NCBI GenBank assembly: GCA_034189085.1
Contig: JAXHVH010000003.1
Coordinates: 1-64,000 of the forward strand
Reading direction: 5' to 3'
Length of the DNA: 64,000 bases
DNA from: M55B129 sp034189085
Lineage (GTDB): Bacteria > Bacillota > Dethiobacteria > DTU022
Part shown: positions 26,413 through 35,560 of the stretch, in pieces
Position numbering within the stretch: the first letter of the stretch is position 1
How the letters are laid out: each line of letters starts with the position of its first letter
The notes under the pieces: model-generated
What the model was told of the DNA's origin: nothing
The model's database searches: none
The model's input: the letters and a program-made list of their open reading frames with translations, nothing else
Made by a program: the position numbers and the translations under genes

Positions 26413-27046
26413 TGAGGAAACTGGCCTGATTGTTAAATCTCTGACCGTAGGTATGTTTGCTACGAACTGTTATTTAATTGGCTGTACAAAAACAGGGGAA
26501 GGAATTGTCATTGATCCCGGGGCACAGGGTAAAAAAATCATTGAAACGATTGCTTCCCTGGGGCTTAAAGTAAAATATATACTTAATACCCACGGGCATA
26601 TTGATCATATCGGGGCCAACGGCAAGCTGAAAGATGAATTAGCAGCTTCTATTTATCTTCATGAACGAGATTTGCCTCTGTATGAAAATCCGGGCTACGG
26701 ATTAAAAATAATTTTAAAAAAGCAGCCTCGTCCCGACTTTTTCATTAACGATGGAGATAGGATAACTGTTGGAACTATTAACTTAACTGTTCTCGAAACT
26801 CCCGGCCATACGCCGGGAAGTGTTTCTTTCCTCACAGACAAAAAATTGTTTTGTGGTGATACACTTTTTGCCGGTTCAGTGGGGAGAACAGACCTGATTG
26901 GCGGTTCGCATGCGGAATTGATGTGCAGTATTAAACGTAAATTACTAACCCTATCACCTGATACCGAAGTATTCCCCGGTCATGGGCCAACTACTATAAT
27001 TAGTGATGAAATTAGAAATAATCCATATATCGGTGTTTCCGGTTAA
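26405..27046 (+). CDS. MBL-fold metallo-hydrolase (glyoxalase II-like)
   Basis: A 213-residue metallo-beta-lactamase-fold hydrolase with the binuclear metal motif THGHIDHIG (about 59-67), LETPGHTPGS (about 131-140), CGDTLF and the late FPGHGP. This is the YcbL/glyoxalase II subgroup; the thioester substrate is not predictable. It overlaps the preceding gene by eight bases, so the two are likely co-translated. It is not YycJ, which has a different arrangement. Confidence 0.85.
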   Translation: MHNEETGLIVKSLTVGMFATNCYLIGCTKTGEGIVIDPGAQGKKIIETIASLGLKVKYILNTHGHIDHIGANGKLKDELAASIYLHERDLPLYENPGYGLKIILKKQPRPDFFINDGDRITVGTINLTVLETPGHTPGSVSFLTDKKLFCGDTLFAGSVGRTDLIGGSHAELMCSIKRKLLTLSPDTEVFPGHGPTTIISDEIRNNPYIGVSG

Positions 27047-27316
27047 TTGACGGGTTTTTAAAAATTTATAGGTAAAAGATTTATTTTCTTCTGTCATTTT
27101 TTTAATCCGGCAGGAATTTATCAATAGACATAGAATAATGATTTACCGGTGAATATGTTAGTATCGGTGGGCACCTGGAAACAGCTGGCTTTTCAGGCAC
27201 TTAAATATTTTACGCACTGAACATATATCCCCCTATTTAAAACCCGAGCGCAAATATGTCCATTTATTTTTATTCACACGGCCAATTTTTGTCGGCTCAA
27301 TTATATCAGGTGCAAA
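27047..27316. other. Spacer before the CaCA transporter gene
   Basis: This 270-bp AT-rich spacer contains no open frame with a ribosome site and no riboswitch I can recognise. AGGTG lies just upstream of the next ATG. Confidence 0.4.
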
Positions 27317-28318
27317 ATGATCAATCCCTGGTTGCAATTTATCATTAGTGCAGCGGTTATAGTTTATGCTGGAAGCAAGCTGACTAAAAATGCCGCAGTT
27401 GTTGCCGATCGCATCGGTATAGGCACAGCATGGGTTGGAGCCCTGATGCTTCCGCTGGCCACGTCCCTACCCGAACTGGTTACTACGCTGCGAGCTGTTG
27501 CCATAGACACACCCAATCTTGCTGTGGGTAATATTTTTGGCAGCTGTCTTTACAACCTTTCTTTACTGGCCCTGATTGATTTACTTGAGGGGCAGGGGTC
27601 ACTGACCTCAAAAATTGGTAAAGGCCACATTATACCTGCATCGCTCAGTGTAACATCAGTATGCCTTGCTGCTATTGGCATGCTCGGAATCACGGGTTTA
27701 AAAATCGGGTGGGTAAGCTTTGAAACGCTGCTAATAGCCGGTTTGTATTTTTATGGCAGCATACTTCTTTTTAAATATGAAAAGAAAAATCAGCCCATCC
27801 TCGATGATCCTGAGGAACCTTCAGAAAATAGAGGAATGTCCGGCGGAGGAGCTCTGCTCAATTTTAGCATAGCGGCCCTGTTCATTATTGCCGCGGGGGT
27901 TCTTCTTACAGATGCCCTTGACACGATTGCTGTGCAGACGGGTCTTGGCCACAGTTTTGTGGGGTCGCTTTTCCTTGCTGTCAGTACGTCGTTGCCTGAA
28001 ACTGTAACGACTGTGTCGGCAGTTCGACTGGGTTATCTTGATATGGCGGTAGCAAATGTTTTCGGAGCAAATTTTATGAACCTGTTTATTATTTTTATTG
28101 CTGATGTTTTTTATCGCAGCGGAGCTTTGCTTAATGTTGTCAATGAAACTCATTTATTTTCGGCGCTTCTTGTTATTTTGATCAGCACAGTAATTATTTT
28201 TGGCCTTACCTACCGTTCGTCAGAAAGGAAAGCCCGCGTCGGGCTTGATACAATGCTTGCCCTGGGCGGATACCTGCTGGCTTTGCTTGTCATTTTCCGA
28301 TCAGGAGGCAACTTATAA
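27317..28318 (+). CDS. Sodium/calcium exchanger family (CaCA) transporter
   Basis: A 333-residue integral membrane protein with about ten helices in two inverted halves. Both alpha-repeat signatures are present: ATSLPELVTTLRAV with GNIFGSCLYN (about 47-80) and STSLPETVTTVSAVRLG with NVFGANFMN (about 222-255). CaCA proteins exchange Ca2+ (or other cations) for Na+ or H+; the ion here is inferred from family only. AGGTG precedes the ATG. rho follows by 3-15 bp, so they may be co-transcribed. Confidence 0.85.
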   Translation: MINPWLQFIISAAVIVYAGSKLTKNAAVVADRIGIGTAWVGALMLPLATSLPELVTTLRAVAIDTPNLAVGNIFGSCLYNLSLLALIDLLEGQGSLTSKIGKGHIIPASLSVTSVCLAAIGMLGITGLKIGWVSFETLLIAGLYFYGSILLFKYEKKNQPILDDPEEPSENRGMSGGGALLNFSIAALFIIAAGVLLTDALDTIAVQTGLGHSFVGSLFLAVSTSLPETVTTVSAVRLGYLDMAVANVFGANFMNLFIIFIADVFYRSGALLNVVNETHLFSALLVILISTVIIFGLTYRSSERKARVGLDTMLALGGYLLALLVIFRSGGNL

Positions 28319-28333
28319 AAGGTGGTGCTTCAT

Positions 28334-29578
28334 TTGGACAGTGAAAAATTGAAGACGATGACCTTAAGTGAACTTCATCGTCTGGCAAAGGAACATGAAA
28401 TCAAAGGCCAATCAACAATGCGCAAGCAGGAATTGGTTGATGTATTGATCCGTTTGTTCTCGGAAAATGGAGATCAGCATAACGCATCGGGTATGCTGGA
28501 GATAATGCCCGACGGATTTGGCTTTTTGCGACGCAAGAAATACTATATTTCAGAAGACGATATTTACATATCCGCTTCCCAGATTCGCCGTTTCAACATG
28601 AGAACCGGTGATATTATCACAGGTAGAATAAGACCTCCCAAAGACAATGAAAGATATTATGCGCTCCTTCAGGTAGAAGAAATTAACGGTGATGATCCGG
28701 AAATATTGGCCAGCCGGCCTGGTTTTACCTCACTGGTACCCATCCATCCCAAGGAACAGATTAAGATGGAAACGAGTTCGCATATCCTGTCAACAAGGAT
28801 CATCGATTTGCTTATCCCCATCGGCAAAGGCCAGCGCGGGTTAATCGTTTCTCCACCTAAAGCCGGTAAAACCATGCTTTTGAAGCAGCTGGCCAACAGT
28901 ATTTCGATTAATCATCCGGAGATTGAATTGATCATCCTGCTGATTGATGAAAGACCGGAAGAAGTAACCGATATGGAGCGTAGCGTCAATGCAGATGTTG
29001 TCAGTTCAACGTTTGATCAGAAACCTGAAAACCACATTCGTATAGCTGAACTGGTTCTGGAACGGTGCCAGCGCCTTGTGGAGCAGGGTAAAGATGTGGC
29101 TGTCCTTCTTGACAGCATTACCAGGTTAACCAGGGGTTACAACCTTGTGATCCCGCCAAGCGGCCGAACCCTTTCCGGTGGTATCGATCCCAGCGCTTTT
29201 TATAAGCCGAAACGTTTTTTTGGGGCGGCTCGCAATATAGATGAAGGTGGCAGTTTGACAATTCTGGCTACGGCTATTGTTGATACGGGAAGCCGGATGG
29301 ATGATGTCGTGTACGAAGAATTCAAGGGAACAGGCAATATGGAGTTGCACCTTGACCGCCGCATATCTGAAAGGAGAATTTTCCCGGCTATTGACATATC
29401 GAGGTCCGGAACACGGCGAGAAGAATTGCTGCTGGACGAACATAAAATTGAACTGATGTGGGCTCTCCGTCGAGCGATGGGCAACAGCACCAGTGTAGAA
29501 TTTTTGGAAGCTCTATTAGACAGGTTGAAGAAGACCAAATCAAATGAAGAGTTTCTTGAAAATATGCATACCCTTTGA
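28334..29578 (+). CDS. rho: Transcription termination factor Rho
   Basis: A 414-residue hexameric RNA helicase. The N-terminal helix bundle (LKTMTLSELHRLAKEHEI), the cold-shock RNA-binding domain (about 50-120, LEIMPDGFGFLR), Walker A PPKAGKTMLL (about 170-179), VLLDSITRLTRGYN and the secondary-channel region GGIDPSAFYKPKRFFGAARN are all present. Start choice: TTG at 28334 (AAAGGTGG upstream) fits the family N-terminus best; GTG at 28322 would add four residues. Confidence 0.95.
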   Translation: MDSEKLKTMTLSELHRLAKEHEIKGQSTMRKQELVDVLIRLFSENGDQHNASGMLEIMPDGFGFLRRKKYYISEDDIYISASQIRRFNMRTGDIITGRIRPPKDNERYYALLQVEEINGDDPEILASRPGFTSLVPIHPKEQIKMETSSHILSTRIIDLLIPIGKGQRGLIVSPPKAGKTMLLKQLANSISINHPEIELIILLIDERPEEVTDMERSVNADVVSSTFDQKPENHIRIAELVLERCQRLVEQGKDVAVLLDSITRLTRGYNLVIPPSGRTLSGGIDPSAFYKPKRFFGAARNIDEGGSLTILATAIVDTGSRMDDVVYEEFKGTGNMELHLDRRISERRIFPAIDISRSGTRREELLLDEHKIELMWALRRAMGNSTSVEFLEALLDRLKKTKSNEEFLENMHTL

Positions 29579-29620
29579 TAATATAATCGTTGGAGATGAG
29601 CGGTAGCAAGAAAATGCCTG

Positions 29621-29649
29621 TTGCGGAACTTTAATCTTTGTGGTATTAT
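29621..29649 (+). promoter_or_regulatory. Promoter of rpmE
   Basis: TTGCGG (29621-29626), a 17-bp spacer and TATTAT (29644-29649), 35 bp before the rpmE start. Confidence 0.6.
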
Positions 29650-29683
29650 CATAATTCGAGAAGCAAGAAGGAGGGCGTAATAG

Positions 29684-29881
29684 ATGAAAGAAAATATACA
29701 TCCCAAATACTATCGGACAACAGTAACCTGTGCCTGCGGCGAAACCTTCGAGACCGGATCTACTAAAGAAAACCTTAAAGTGGAAATATGTTCAAAATGT
29801 CATCCGTTCTTTACTGGCAAGCAGAAATTTGTGGACACAGGCGGTCGGGTTGAACGGTTTAAGCGCAAGTACGGCCTGTAA
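29684..29881 (+). CDS. rpmE: 50S ribosomal protein L31, zinc-binding form
   Basis: A 65-residue L31 of the C+ type: CACG (about 16-19) and CSKCHPFFTGKQKFVDTGGRVERF (Cys about 36 and 39) give the zinc ligands. This form bridges the ribosomal subunits and is replaced by zinc-free paralogues under zinc starvation in some bacteria; none is seen here. AAGGAGGG precedes the ATG. It is flanked by its own promoter and terminator and so is a single-gene unit. Confidence 0.96.
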   Translation: MKENIHPKYYRTTVTCACGETFETGSTKENLKVEICSKCHPFFTGKQKFVDTGGRVERFKRKYGL

Positions 29882-29897
29882 GGCACATTGCATAGCG

Positions 29898-29922
29898 GAG
29901 CAGGTTTAACCTGCTCTTTTTT
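29898..29922 (+). terminator. Intrinsic terminator after rpmE
   Basis: GAGCAGG (29898-29904) and CCTGCTC (29910-29916) form a perfect stem with a TTTAA loop, followed by six T residues. Confidence 0.93.
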
Positions 29923-29971
29923 ATATGCTTCTTCAATGAATAATCTGATTTTCATCAAGGCAAAAATAATA

Positions 29972-30046
29972 TAATACTCGGCAGGAAGTGAAGCCGCAAT
30001 TTTGCAACCCGGTTGCTAAGGTGCCTGGTTTTGCCTGCCGGAGGTG
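29972..30046 (+). promoter_or_regulatory. Promoter and structured leader of prfA
   Basis: TATAAT (29972-29977, weak -35) is followed by a leader in which CGGCAGG (29981-29987) can pair perfectly with CCTGCCG (30034-30040), directly next to the GAGGTG ribosome binding site (30041-30046). An inner hairpin GCAAC/GTTGC (30004-30016) completes a long stem-loop. Closing this stem would crowd the ribosome site, so translational control of prfA is possible. No known riboswitch class was recognised. Confidence 0.5.
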
Positions 30047-30053
30047 ATTATCC

Positions 30054-31124
30054 ATGCTGGAAAAACTGAATATGCTTGAAAAACGTTATACAGAACTGGA
30101 AACTCTTTTAAGCGATCCTGGGGTTATGGAACAACGTGATGAATGGTTGAAAATGACTAAGGAGATGGCAGCCCTTGCACCTACAATAGAGCTTTTCCGA
30201 CGCTTAAAGGTGATTGAGCAAGAACTTGGTGAAGCGAATGAAGTGCTGCAGGATAGCGGAGATCCTGAGATGATCGATTATTTAAAGGATGAAATTGAAT
30301 CATTGGCCGGGGAAAAAGAGGCGGTTGAAGGAGAACTGAAGGAGCAGCTGTTGCCTAAAGACCCTTATGATGAAAAAAATGTTTTTGTTGAAATAAGAGC
30401 CGGCACAGGTGGTGAAGAAGCAGCTCTTTTTGTTGCGGACCTGCTGAAAATGTATACCCGATATGCTGAACAGAAAAATTACCGCGCTGAGATTGTTGAT
30501 GCCCACCCTACGGATATTGGCGGATATAAAGAAGTGATCCTTGGCATCGAAGGCAAAGGAGTTTACAGTCGTTTGAAGTTTGAAAGTGGTGTTCATCGTG
30601 TGCAGCGCATTCCCACTACTGAATCGGGAGGCAGAATACATACTTCAGCTGCTACTGTTGCTGTACTGCCGGAAGTGGAAGAAATTGAGGTCGAAATTAA
30701 TCCGGCGGATCTACGGATTGATACTTTTTGTTCCACCGGTCCTGGTGGACAGAGTGTGAATACCACGCAATCGGCTGTTCGTATAACGCATGATCCAAGC
30801 GGAATTGTGATCAGCTGTCAGGATGAAAAATCTCAGCTGCAAAACAAAGAAAAAGCGATGCGTATACTGCGCAGTCGCCTGCTTGATAAATACATATCGG
30901 AACAGAACGCCGAATTGGCACAGACCAGAAAAACTATGGTCGGGACAGGAGATCGCAGCGAGCGTATTCGGACATATAATTTCCCCCAGAACAGGGTTAC
31001 CGATCATCGCATTGGCCTTACTCTCCACAAACTTGACATGGTCCTGGCTGGAGATCTTGATGACATAATTGAGGAGCTCAGTGCCAATGAGCGTGCGGAA
31101 CAGTTGAAAGTTGCTGGAGACTGA
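30054..31124 (+). CDS. prfA: Peptide chain release factor 1
   Basis: A 356-residue RF1 that reads UAA/UAG stop codons. The catalytic GGQ lies in GPGGQSVNTTQSA (about 228-240), and the codon-recognition region carries PTTESGGRIHTSAATVAVLPE (about 186-206, the RF1-type P-x-T). The N-terminal coiled coil is present. GGAGGTG precedes the ATG. prmC follows after 4 bp and methylates the GGQ glutamine, so the pair is functionally and physically linked. Confidence 0.96.
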   Translation: MLEKLNMLEKRYTELETLLSDPGVMEQRDEWLKMTKEMAALAPTIELFRRLKVIEQELGEANEVLQDSGDPEMIDYLKDEIESLAGEKEAVEGELKEQLLPKDPYDEKNVFVEIRAGTGGEEAALFVADLLKMYTRYAEQKNYRAEIVDAHPTDIGGYKEVILGIEGKGVYSRLKFESGVHRVQRIPTTESGGRIHTSAATVAVLPEVEEIEVEINPADLRIDTFCSTGPGGQSVNTTQSAVRITHDPSGIVISCQDEKSQLQNKEKAMRILRSRLLDKYISEQNAELAQTRKTMVGTGDRSERIRTYNFPQNRVTDHRIGLTLHKLDMVLAGDLDDIIEELSANERAEQLKVAGD

Positions 31125-31128
31125 TCAA

Positions 31129-32019
31129 ATGCATGCTAAAGAAACCATCGGAGAGGTTCTAAAAACGGCTTCTTCTTTTTTGCGCCGTTCCGGGATTGCA
31201 GAACCCCGCTTGGAAGCGGAAATTTTACTGGCTGCCTTCCTCAAAATGGATCGTCTTGCTCTTGTTTTAAAACGTGATCAGGTACTCACTCCTGAAGAGA
31301 CTGCCTGTTTTGAAAATGCAGTGCAAAGAAGAAGTATGGGTGAACCTGCTGCTTATATCATCGGTGAGAAATATTTTTACGGCCGCCGATTCATGGTCAA
31401 CAAAAGTGTTTTAATACCCCGCCCTGAAACTGAATTGATTATTGAAGCAGTAAAGCAACGCCTGGAGCAGCGAGAAAGGGCAGGTAGCAAGGAACTGAAA
31501 GCTGCCGATCTGGGGACCGGCAGCGGGATCCTGGCAGTTACGATGGCCCTGGAGTTCCAGCATCTTTTTCTCTGGGCGGTAGATATTTCCGCTTCTGCTT
31601 TGATAGTGGCCCGCCGGAATGCTTCCCTTCATGGTGTTTTGGAGAGGATATGTTTTAGCCGGGGAGATTATTTTGAGAATATTCATCGTTCCGGATTCCC
31701 TTCCCCTTTTGATCTGGTTGTAGCCAATCCTCCTTACCTAAATCGCGACAACATGGCAATGCTGCCTGTTGATGTAAAAAACTACGAACCGCTTGAGGCA
31801 CTGCGGGGAGGGGAAGACGGCCTTGATTGTTACAGAAAAATCCTGACAGAACTACCTGCATATTTAAATAAACCCGGTCTGGTTTTTATGGAAATAGGTG
31901 ATGGCTCCAGGAATGAAGTGGAAGCACTATTTCGGGCAAGCGGTCTCTTTTCTTACCTGAACTGGCATTGTGATTTAAGCGGAAAAGCGCGGGTAATAGA
32001 GGCTGGAGCAGAAGATTGA
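31129..32019 (+). CDS. prmC: Release factor glutamine methyltransferase PrmC
   Basis: A 296-residue SAM-dependent enzyme that N5-methylates the GGQ glutamine of release factors. It has the N-terminal helical domain (about 1-75), the SAM motif ADLGTGSGILAVTMA (about 121-135) and the substrate motif NPPYL (about 199-203). IPRPETE also matches the family. The ATG at 31129 has GGAG nine bases upstream, preferred over the TTG six codons earlier. It directly follows prfA. Confidence 0.95.
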   Translation: MHAKETIGEVLKTASSFLRRSGIAEPRLEAEILLAAFLKMDRLALVLKRDQVLTPEETACFENAVQRRSMGEPAAYIIGEKYFYGRRFMVNKSVLIPRPETELIIEAVKQRLEQRERAGSKELKAADLGTGSGILAVTMALEFQHLFLWAVDISASALIVARRNASLHGVLERICFSRGDYFENIHRSGFPSPFDLVVANPPYLNRDNMAMLPVDVKNYEPLEALRGGEDGLDCYRKILTELPAYLNKPGLVFMEIGDGSRNEVEALFRASGLFSYLNWHCDLSGKARVIEAGAED

Positions 32020-32077
32020 AAAAAACCAGTCAAACCAAACAGGTTACGACATCATCTTATTGATGCGCTCACTGGTT
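32018..32077 (-). terminator. Terminator between convergent prmC and nikR
   Basis: AACCAGT (32024-32030) pairs with ACTGGTT (32071-32077), enclosing an inner CATCA/TGATG hairpin. On the minus strand the stem is followed by a run of seven T, so it should end nikR transcription; on the plus strand only a short T run follows. Confidence 0.6.
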
Positions 32078-32122
32078 AAATTTGTGAAAAAAGATCGATT
32101 CAACAGGAGCAACTGTGTCATT

Positions 32123-32542
32123 TTAATCAAGTTTAGTTCCCGTAGAGGTGATAGTCAGCTTGCCATGTTTGACCCCTTTCATGCCGATTAATCTCCCGGC
32201 AAGTTCTCTGGCTTCGGCAGCTTTTCCCCTGATAACCATTACTTCCAGGCAGTTATCGTGTTCAAGGTGAACATGCATCACTGAGATAATCATAGCATGA
32301 TGCTGGTGCTGCAGTTCGAGAAGGAGATCGCTTAAACCGCGGATATGATGGTTGTAAATAATGGTGATTGTCCCGGCGACCTCTTCTTCTTCATGAGACC
32401 AGTCCAGTTCAACGAGTTGATTACGGATTAAATCTCTGATTGCTTCAGAGCGGTTGGGGTATCCGCGCATGACAATTTCTTTATCCAAACGTTCCAGAAG
32501 CTTCCTTTCCATAGATATGCCGAAACGAATAAGTTCAGACAA
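32123..32542 (-). CDS. nikR: Nickel-responsive regulator NikR
   Basis: A 139-residue ribbon-helix-helix repressor, the only minus-strand gene in the window. The N-terminal RHH (IRFGISMERKLLERLDKEI; YPNRSEAIRDLIR) binds DNA; the C-terminal ACT-like domain has all four square-planar Ni ligands in NikR spacing: H79, H90, H92 (HVHLEHDNC) and C98. The TTG start is chosen because GGGGGG lies eight bases upstream; a longer frame lacks homology. No nickel transport or nickel enzyme gene is nearby, so its targets lie elsewhere or it regulates itself. Confidence 0.92.
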   Translation of the reverse strand: MSELIRFGISMERKLLERLDKEIVMRGYPNRSEAIRDLIRNQLVELDWSHEEEEVAGTITIIYNHHIRGLSDLLLELQHQHHAMIISVMHVHLEHDNCLEVMVIRGKAAEARELAGRLIGMKGVKHGKLTITSTGTKLD

Positions 32543-32572
32543 TGCACATCCCCCCGTAATGTCACTGTTTTG

Positions 32573-32610
32573 ATTATAGCATACCACGTAAATTTCCAAA
32601 CTAAATGCTA
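32573..32610 (-). promoter_or_regulatory. nikR promoter with overlapping inverted repeat
   Basis: Reading the minus strand, TTGGAA (32599-32594), 15-bp spacer, TATAAT (32578-32573) with an extended TG. An inverted repeat TAGCAT (32577-32582) / ATGCTA (32605-32610), 22 bp apart, spans the promoter, a spacing similar to NikR half-sites, so autoregulation is possible. Confidence 0.5.
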
Positions 32611-32687
32611 CACCGTGGTCCACTGTAGAACTTACTTTGGGAATTAACAATTTCTCATGCGTCAGCTCTGTGAGTGATCGCGAGTAA

Positions 32688-32716
32688 TTGAAAAAGGCAT
32701 TGGAATACCGTATAAT
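32688..32716 (+). promoter_or_regulatory. Promoter of the Na/Pi cotransporter gene
   Basis: TTGAAA (32688-32693), 17-bp spacer, TATAAT (32711-32716), 56 bp before the start codon. Confidence 0.75.
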
Positions 32717-32771
32717 AATTTACGTGCAGGTTTCGCGGCACTATAAATGCATGCCCATGGAGGGTTAAATA

Positions 32772-34373
32772 TTGTTCTGGGATATAGCACTAAGCTCACT
32801 GGGCGGTCTCGGTCTTTTTCTCTTTGGTATCCAAATAATGGCATCGGGAATGCAAAAAGCGGCCGGAGATCGCTTCCGCCGTATCCTGGAGGTTTTAACC
32901 AACAAGCCGGTGATCGGGGTCCTCACTGGTATACTGATCACCATTCTTGTGCAGAGCAGCAGCACCTCAACGGTGATGGTAGTGGGTTTTGCCAATGCCG
33001 GTTTAATGAATCTGGCCCAGGCTATAAGCGTGATTATCGGAGCCAATATAGGGACGACAGTAACCGCTCAAATCGTCTCCTTTAAGATCGGGGTTATTGC
33101 TTTACCTGCTATCGGGATAGGTTCTCTGGTTAATTTTTTTGGACGTCGCCGTTTCCAACGCTATCTTGGCCAGACAGTACTTGGGTTTGGCCTTCTGTTT
33201 CTCGGTATGACAACTATGTCTTCCGGAATGTCACCTCTCAGAGAACTTGATTCCTTTCATAATCTTTTAATGCAATTCAGCGCACATCCACTTCTTGGTA
33301 TCTTGTGCGGAGCTATTTTTACCGCTCTCATTCAAAGCAGCAGCGCCGCTACAGGGGTGATCATCGCCCTGACCCTGCAGGATTTAATCCCCTTTTCTTC
33401 TGCAGTGTCCTTGGTACTGGGGACTAATATTGGGACATGCATCACAGCGATTTTGGCAAGCATTGGAGCAAATGTGGCTGCCCGCCGTGCCGCAGTCGCC
33501 CATGTCCTGTTTAATGTAATCGGTGTTATTCTTGTATTTATATTCCTCGGTCCCTTTACAGAGATCATTTTAGAGACTGCCTCCTCTGTTCCCCGTCAGG
33601 TGGCCAATGCCCATACAATTTTTAATGTTTTCAACACCATCATATTTTTAATCTTTCTTACTCCCTTTACACGCCTTATCTGTCATATTGTACCAGGAGA
33701 GGACGAAAAACTTGATTTTGGCCCGAAGTATCTTGATGTCCGTATTTTGAAAACGCCGGCAGTTGCTATCGGAGGAGCCAAACAGGAGCTGCTGCGTATG
33801 GCCGGTATTGCCCGGGGAATGCTGGATGAATCGATGCAGGTATTCTTGATTGAAGATCTGAAAAAAATCCCCCATATCGAACAGATGGAAGAGCTGGTCG
33901 ACGGTTTGGAAAAAGAAATTAATGTTTATCTGGCAGAGCTTTCTCAGCATTCAATGTCCAAGGAACAGTCTAAAATGGTAGCCAATCTTATGTCGGCGGC
34001 CAATGACCTGGAAAGGATCGGCGACCATGCAGAAAATATTATGCAGCTATCTGAAATAAAAGCTGAGGAACGATTACCTTTCTCGGCAACAGCCTTGGAA
34101 GAAATCACGGCGTTTTATCAAAAAGTCAGAACAATGCTCGATAAAGCGATCACCGCTTTTGAGCAGGACGACAAAGAAAATGCGGCTCGTATTGTCAAGG
34201 AAGACGATGAAGTTGATGATGATGAAAAAATGCTTCGCAAACGGCATATTGATAGAATTAACACAAAAAAATGCTATCCTAAGGCTGGAGTTATTTACCT
34301 GGATTTATTGAGTAACCTGGAGCGAGTTGGAGATCATGCCAACAATATTGCCGAACTGGTTGTTGAAGACTAA
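32772..34373 (+). CDS. Na/Pi cotransporter family protein with PhoU domain
   Basis: A 533-residue protein. The membrane part (about 1-310, eight to nine helices) has the two NptA-type repeats with the paired QSSS motifs: ILVQSSSTSTVMVVG (about 56-70) and ALIQSSSAATGVI (about 181-193). The C-terminal part (about 335-533) is PhoU-like helices with two ERIGDHAENI / ERVGDHANNI motifs that bind metal. YjbB-type relatives move phosphate with Na+. The TTG start has GGAGGG eight bases upstream, and a clear promoter precedes it. Confidence 0.9.
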   Translation: MFWDIALSSLGGLGLFLFGIQIMASGMQKAAGDRFRRILEVLTNKPVIGVLTGILITILVQSSSTSTVMVVGFANAGLMNLAQAISVIIGANIGTTVTAQIVSFKIGVIALPAIGIGSLVNFFGRRRFQRYLGQTVLGFGLLFLGMTTMSSGMSPLRELDSFHNLLMQFSAHPLLGILCGAIFTALIQSSSAATGVIIALTLQDLIPFSSAVSLVLGTNIGTCITAILASIGANVAARRAAVAHVLFNVIGVILVFIFLGPFTEIILETASSVPRQVANAHTIFNVFNTIIFLIFLTPFTRLICHIVPGEDEKLDFGPKYLDVRILKTPAVAIGGAKQELLRMAGIARGMLDESMQVFLIEDLKKIPHIEQMEELVDGLEKEINVYLAELSQHSMSKEQSKMVANLMSAANDLERIGDHAENIMQLSEIKAEERLPFSATALEEITAFYQKVRTMLDKAITAFEQDDKENAARIVKEDDEVDDDEKMLRKRHIDRINTKKCYPKAGVIYLDLLSNLERVGDHANNIAELVVED

Positions 34374-34495
34374 AATGTGGCAGCTTATAACAGGTACCTA
34401 AGCGGCTTTTGCAGCCGGCAGGCCGGTTTTAAAAGCTATGGGTTGTTTAACCGATTAATAGTGTCCGGTAACCCGGCCTGAGTTGAGGTGCATTG

Positions 34496-35560
34496 ATGAC
34501 CCGCAGGATTATAAATATTTCCGGAACACTCCTTTTCAATCCCGATCAGAACTCCATTGCCAGGGCGGCTGCAATCATCAAGAGAGGTGGCCTGGTTGCT
34601 TTTCCCACTGAAACGGTGTACGGTCTTGGTGCTGACGCGACCAGTGAGGAAGCAGTACGCAAAATCTTTAAAGCAAAAGGGCGCCCCTCTGATAATCCAC
34701 TGATTGTGCATGTGGCCTCGCCAGAACAGCTGCGCATGGTTGCTGCTTCTACAACAGACGAGGTAATTGAGCTGACTGGAAAATTTTGGCCAGGGCCTCT
34801 GAGCCTGGTTTTACCCAGGGCTCAAAATATCCCCGCAGTGGTAAGCGCAGGTTTGCCTACGGTAGCTGTCCGGATGCCGGATCACCCTGTTGCCCTGGCC
34901 TTAATCAGGTCAGCCGCATTGCCCATTGCTGCTCCGAGCGCCAATCTTTCAGGCAGGCCAAGCCCTACATCTTTCGTCCATGTCCTTGAAGATTTGGCCG
35001 GCAGGATTGATGCAGTAATCAGGGCCGGGGCCTGTCCCATCGGAGTTGAGTCAACAGTTCTTGACTTGTCGGGGCAACAGCCTGTGATATTGCGGCCCGG
35101 TGGTGTCTCCAGAGAAAAACTTGAGGAATTCTTCGGGCAACAGATTTTAGTAGCGGGTCCAGAAGGCACACATGATTTGCCTTCTTCACCCGGCATGAAA
35201 TACCGGCATTATTCTCCCTATGCTTCTATCATTCTTGTCAAAGGGCCTCCGGAAGAGCGGCGATGCCTGATTGAGATCCTTTATGCCCAATGCCGCAAAC
35301 GCAAGGTAAAAGTTGAAATTTTAAATTCAGTGGTTGATGACTTTTTATTTACCCGTAGCAGCAATGACAAAATGACTGAGCTTGCCGCCAAACTTTTTCA
35401 AATCCTCAGGGATATGGATCGCCGCGGTACCGAATTAATCCTGGCTGAAGAAATTGAGCCTGAGGGTCTTGGATTGGCAGTAATGAACCGCTTACAAAAG
35501 GCTTCCTCCATGGTAATCAGGATTAAGGGTAGAATTGTCAGGAAAGAAAGGCCAGTGTGA
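34496..35560 (+). CDS. sua5: L-threonylcarbamoyladenylate synthase (Sua5 type)
   Basis: A 354-residue enzyme making threonylcarbamoyl-AMP from threonine, bicarbonate and ATP for the t6A37 modification of ANN-decoding tRNAs. The YrdC domain (about 15-205) has FPTETVYGLGADA, KGRPSDNPLIVHV, SANLSGRPSPT and GVESTVLDL; the linker SPGMKYRHYSPYA and the C-terminal Sua5 domain (about 235-345) mark it as Sua5 rather than short TsaC. GAGGTG precedes the ATG at 34496. Confidence 0.94.
   Translation: MTRRIINISGTLLFNPDQNSIARAAAIIKRGGLVAFPTETVYGLGADATSEEAVRKIFKAKGRPSDNPLIVHVASPEQLRMVAASTTDEVIELTGKFWPGPLSLVLPRAQNIPAVVSAGLPTVAVRMPDHPVALALIRSAALPIAAPSANLSGRPSPTSFVHVLEDLAGRIDAVIRAGACPIGVESTVLDLSGQQPVILRPGGVSREKLEEFFGQQILVAGPEGTHDLPSSPGMKYRHYSPYASIILVKGPPEERRCLIEILYAQCRKRKVKVEILNSVVDDFLFTRSSNDKMTELAAKLFQILRDMDRRGTELILAEEIEPEGLGLAVMNRLQKASSMVIRIKGRIVRKERPV

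Noticed and set aside
27047..27316. Possible riboswitch before the CaCA transporter
   Set aside because: I could not find the conserved cores of manganese, magnesium or sodium riboswitches, and no terminator hairpin.
29200..29706. A 168-codon minus-strand frame across the rho 3' end and rpmE promoter
   Set aside because: Antisense to rho with no ribosome site or homology.
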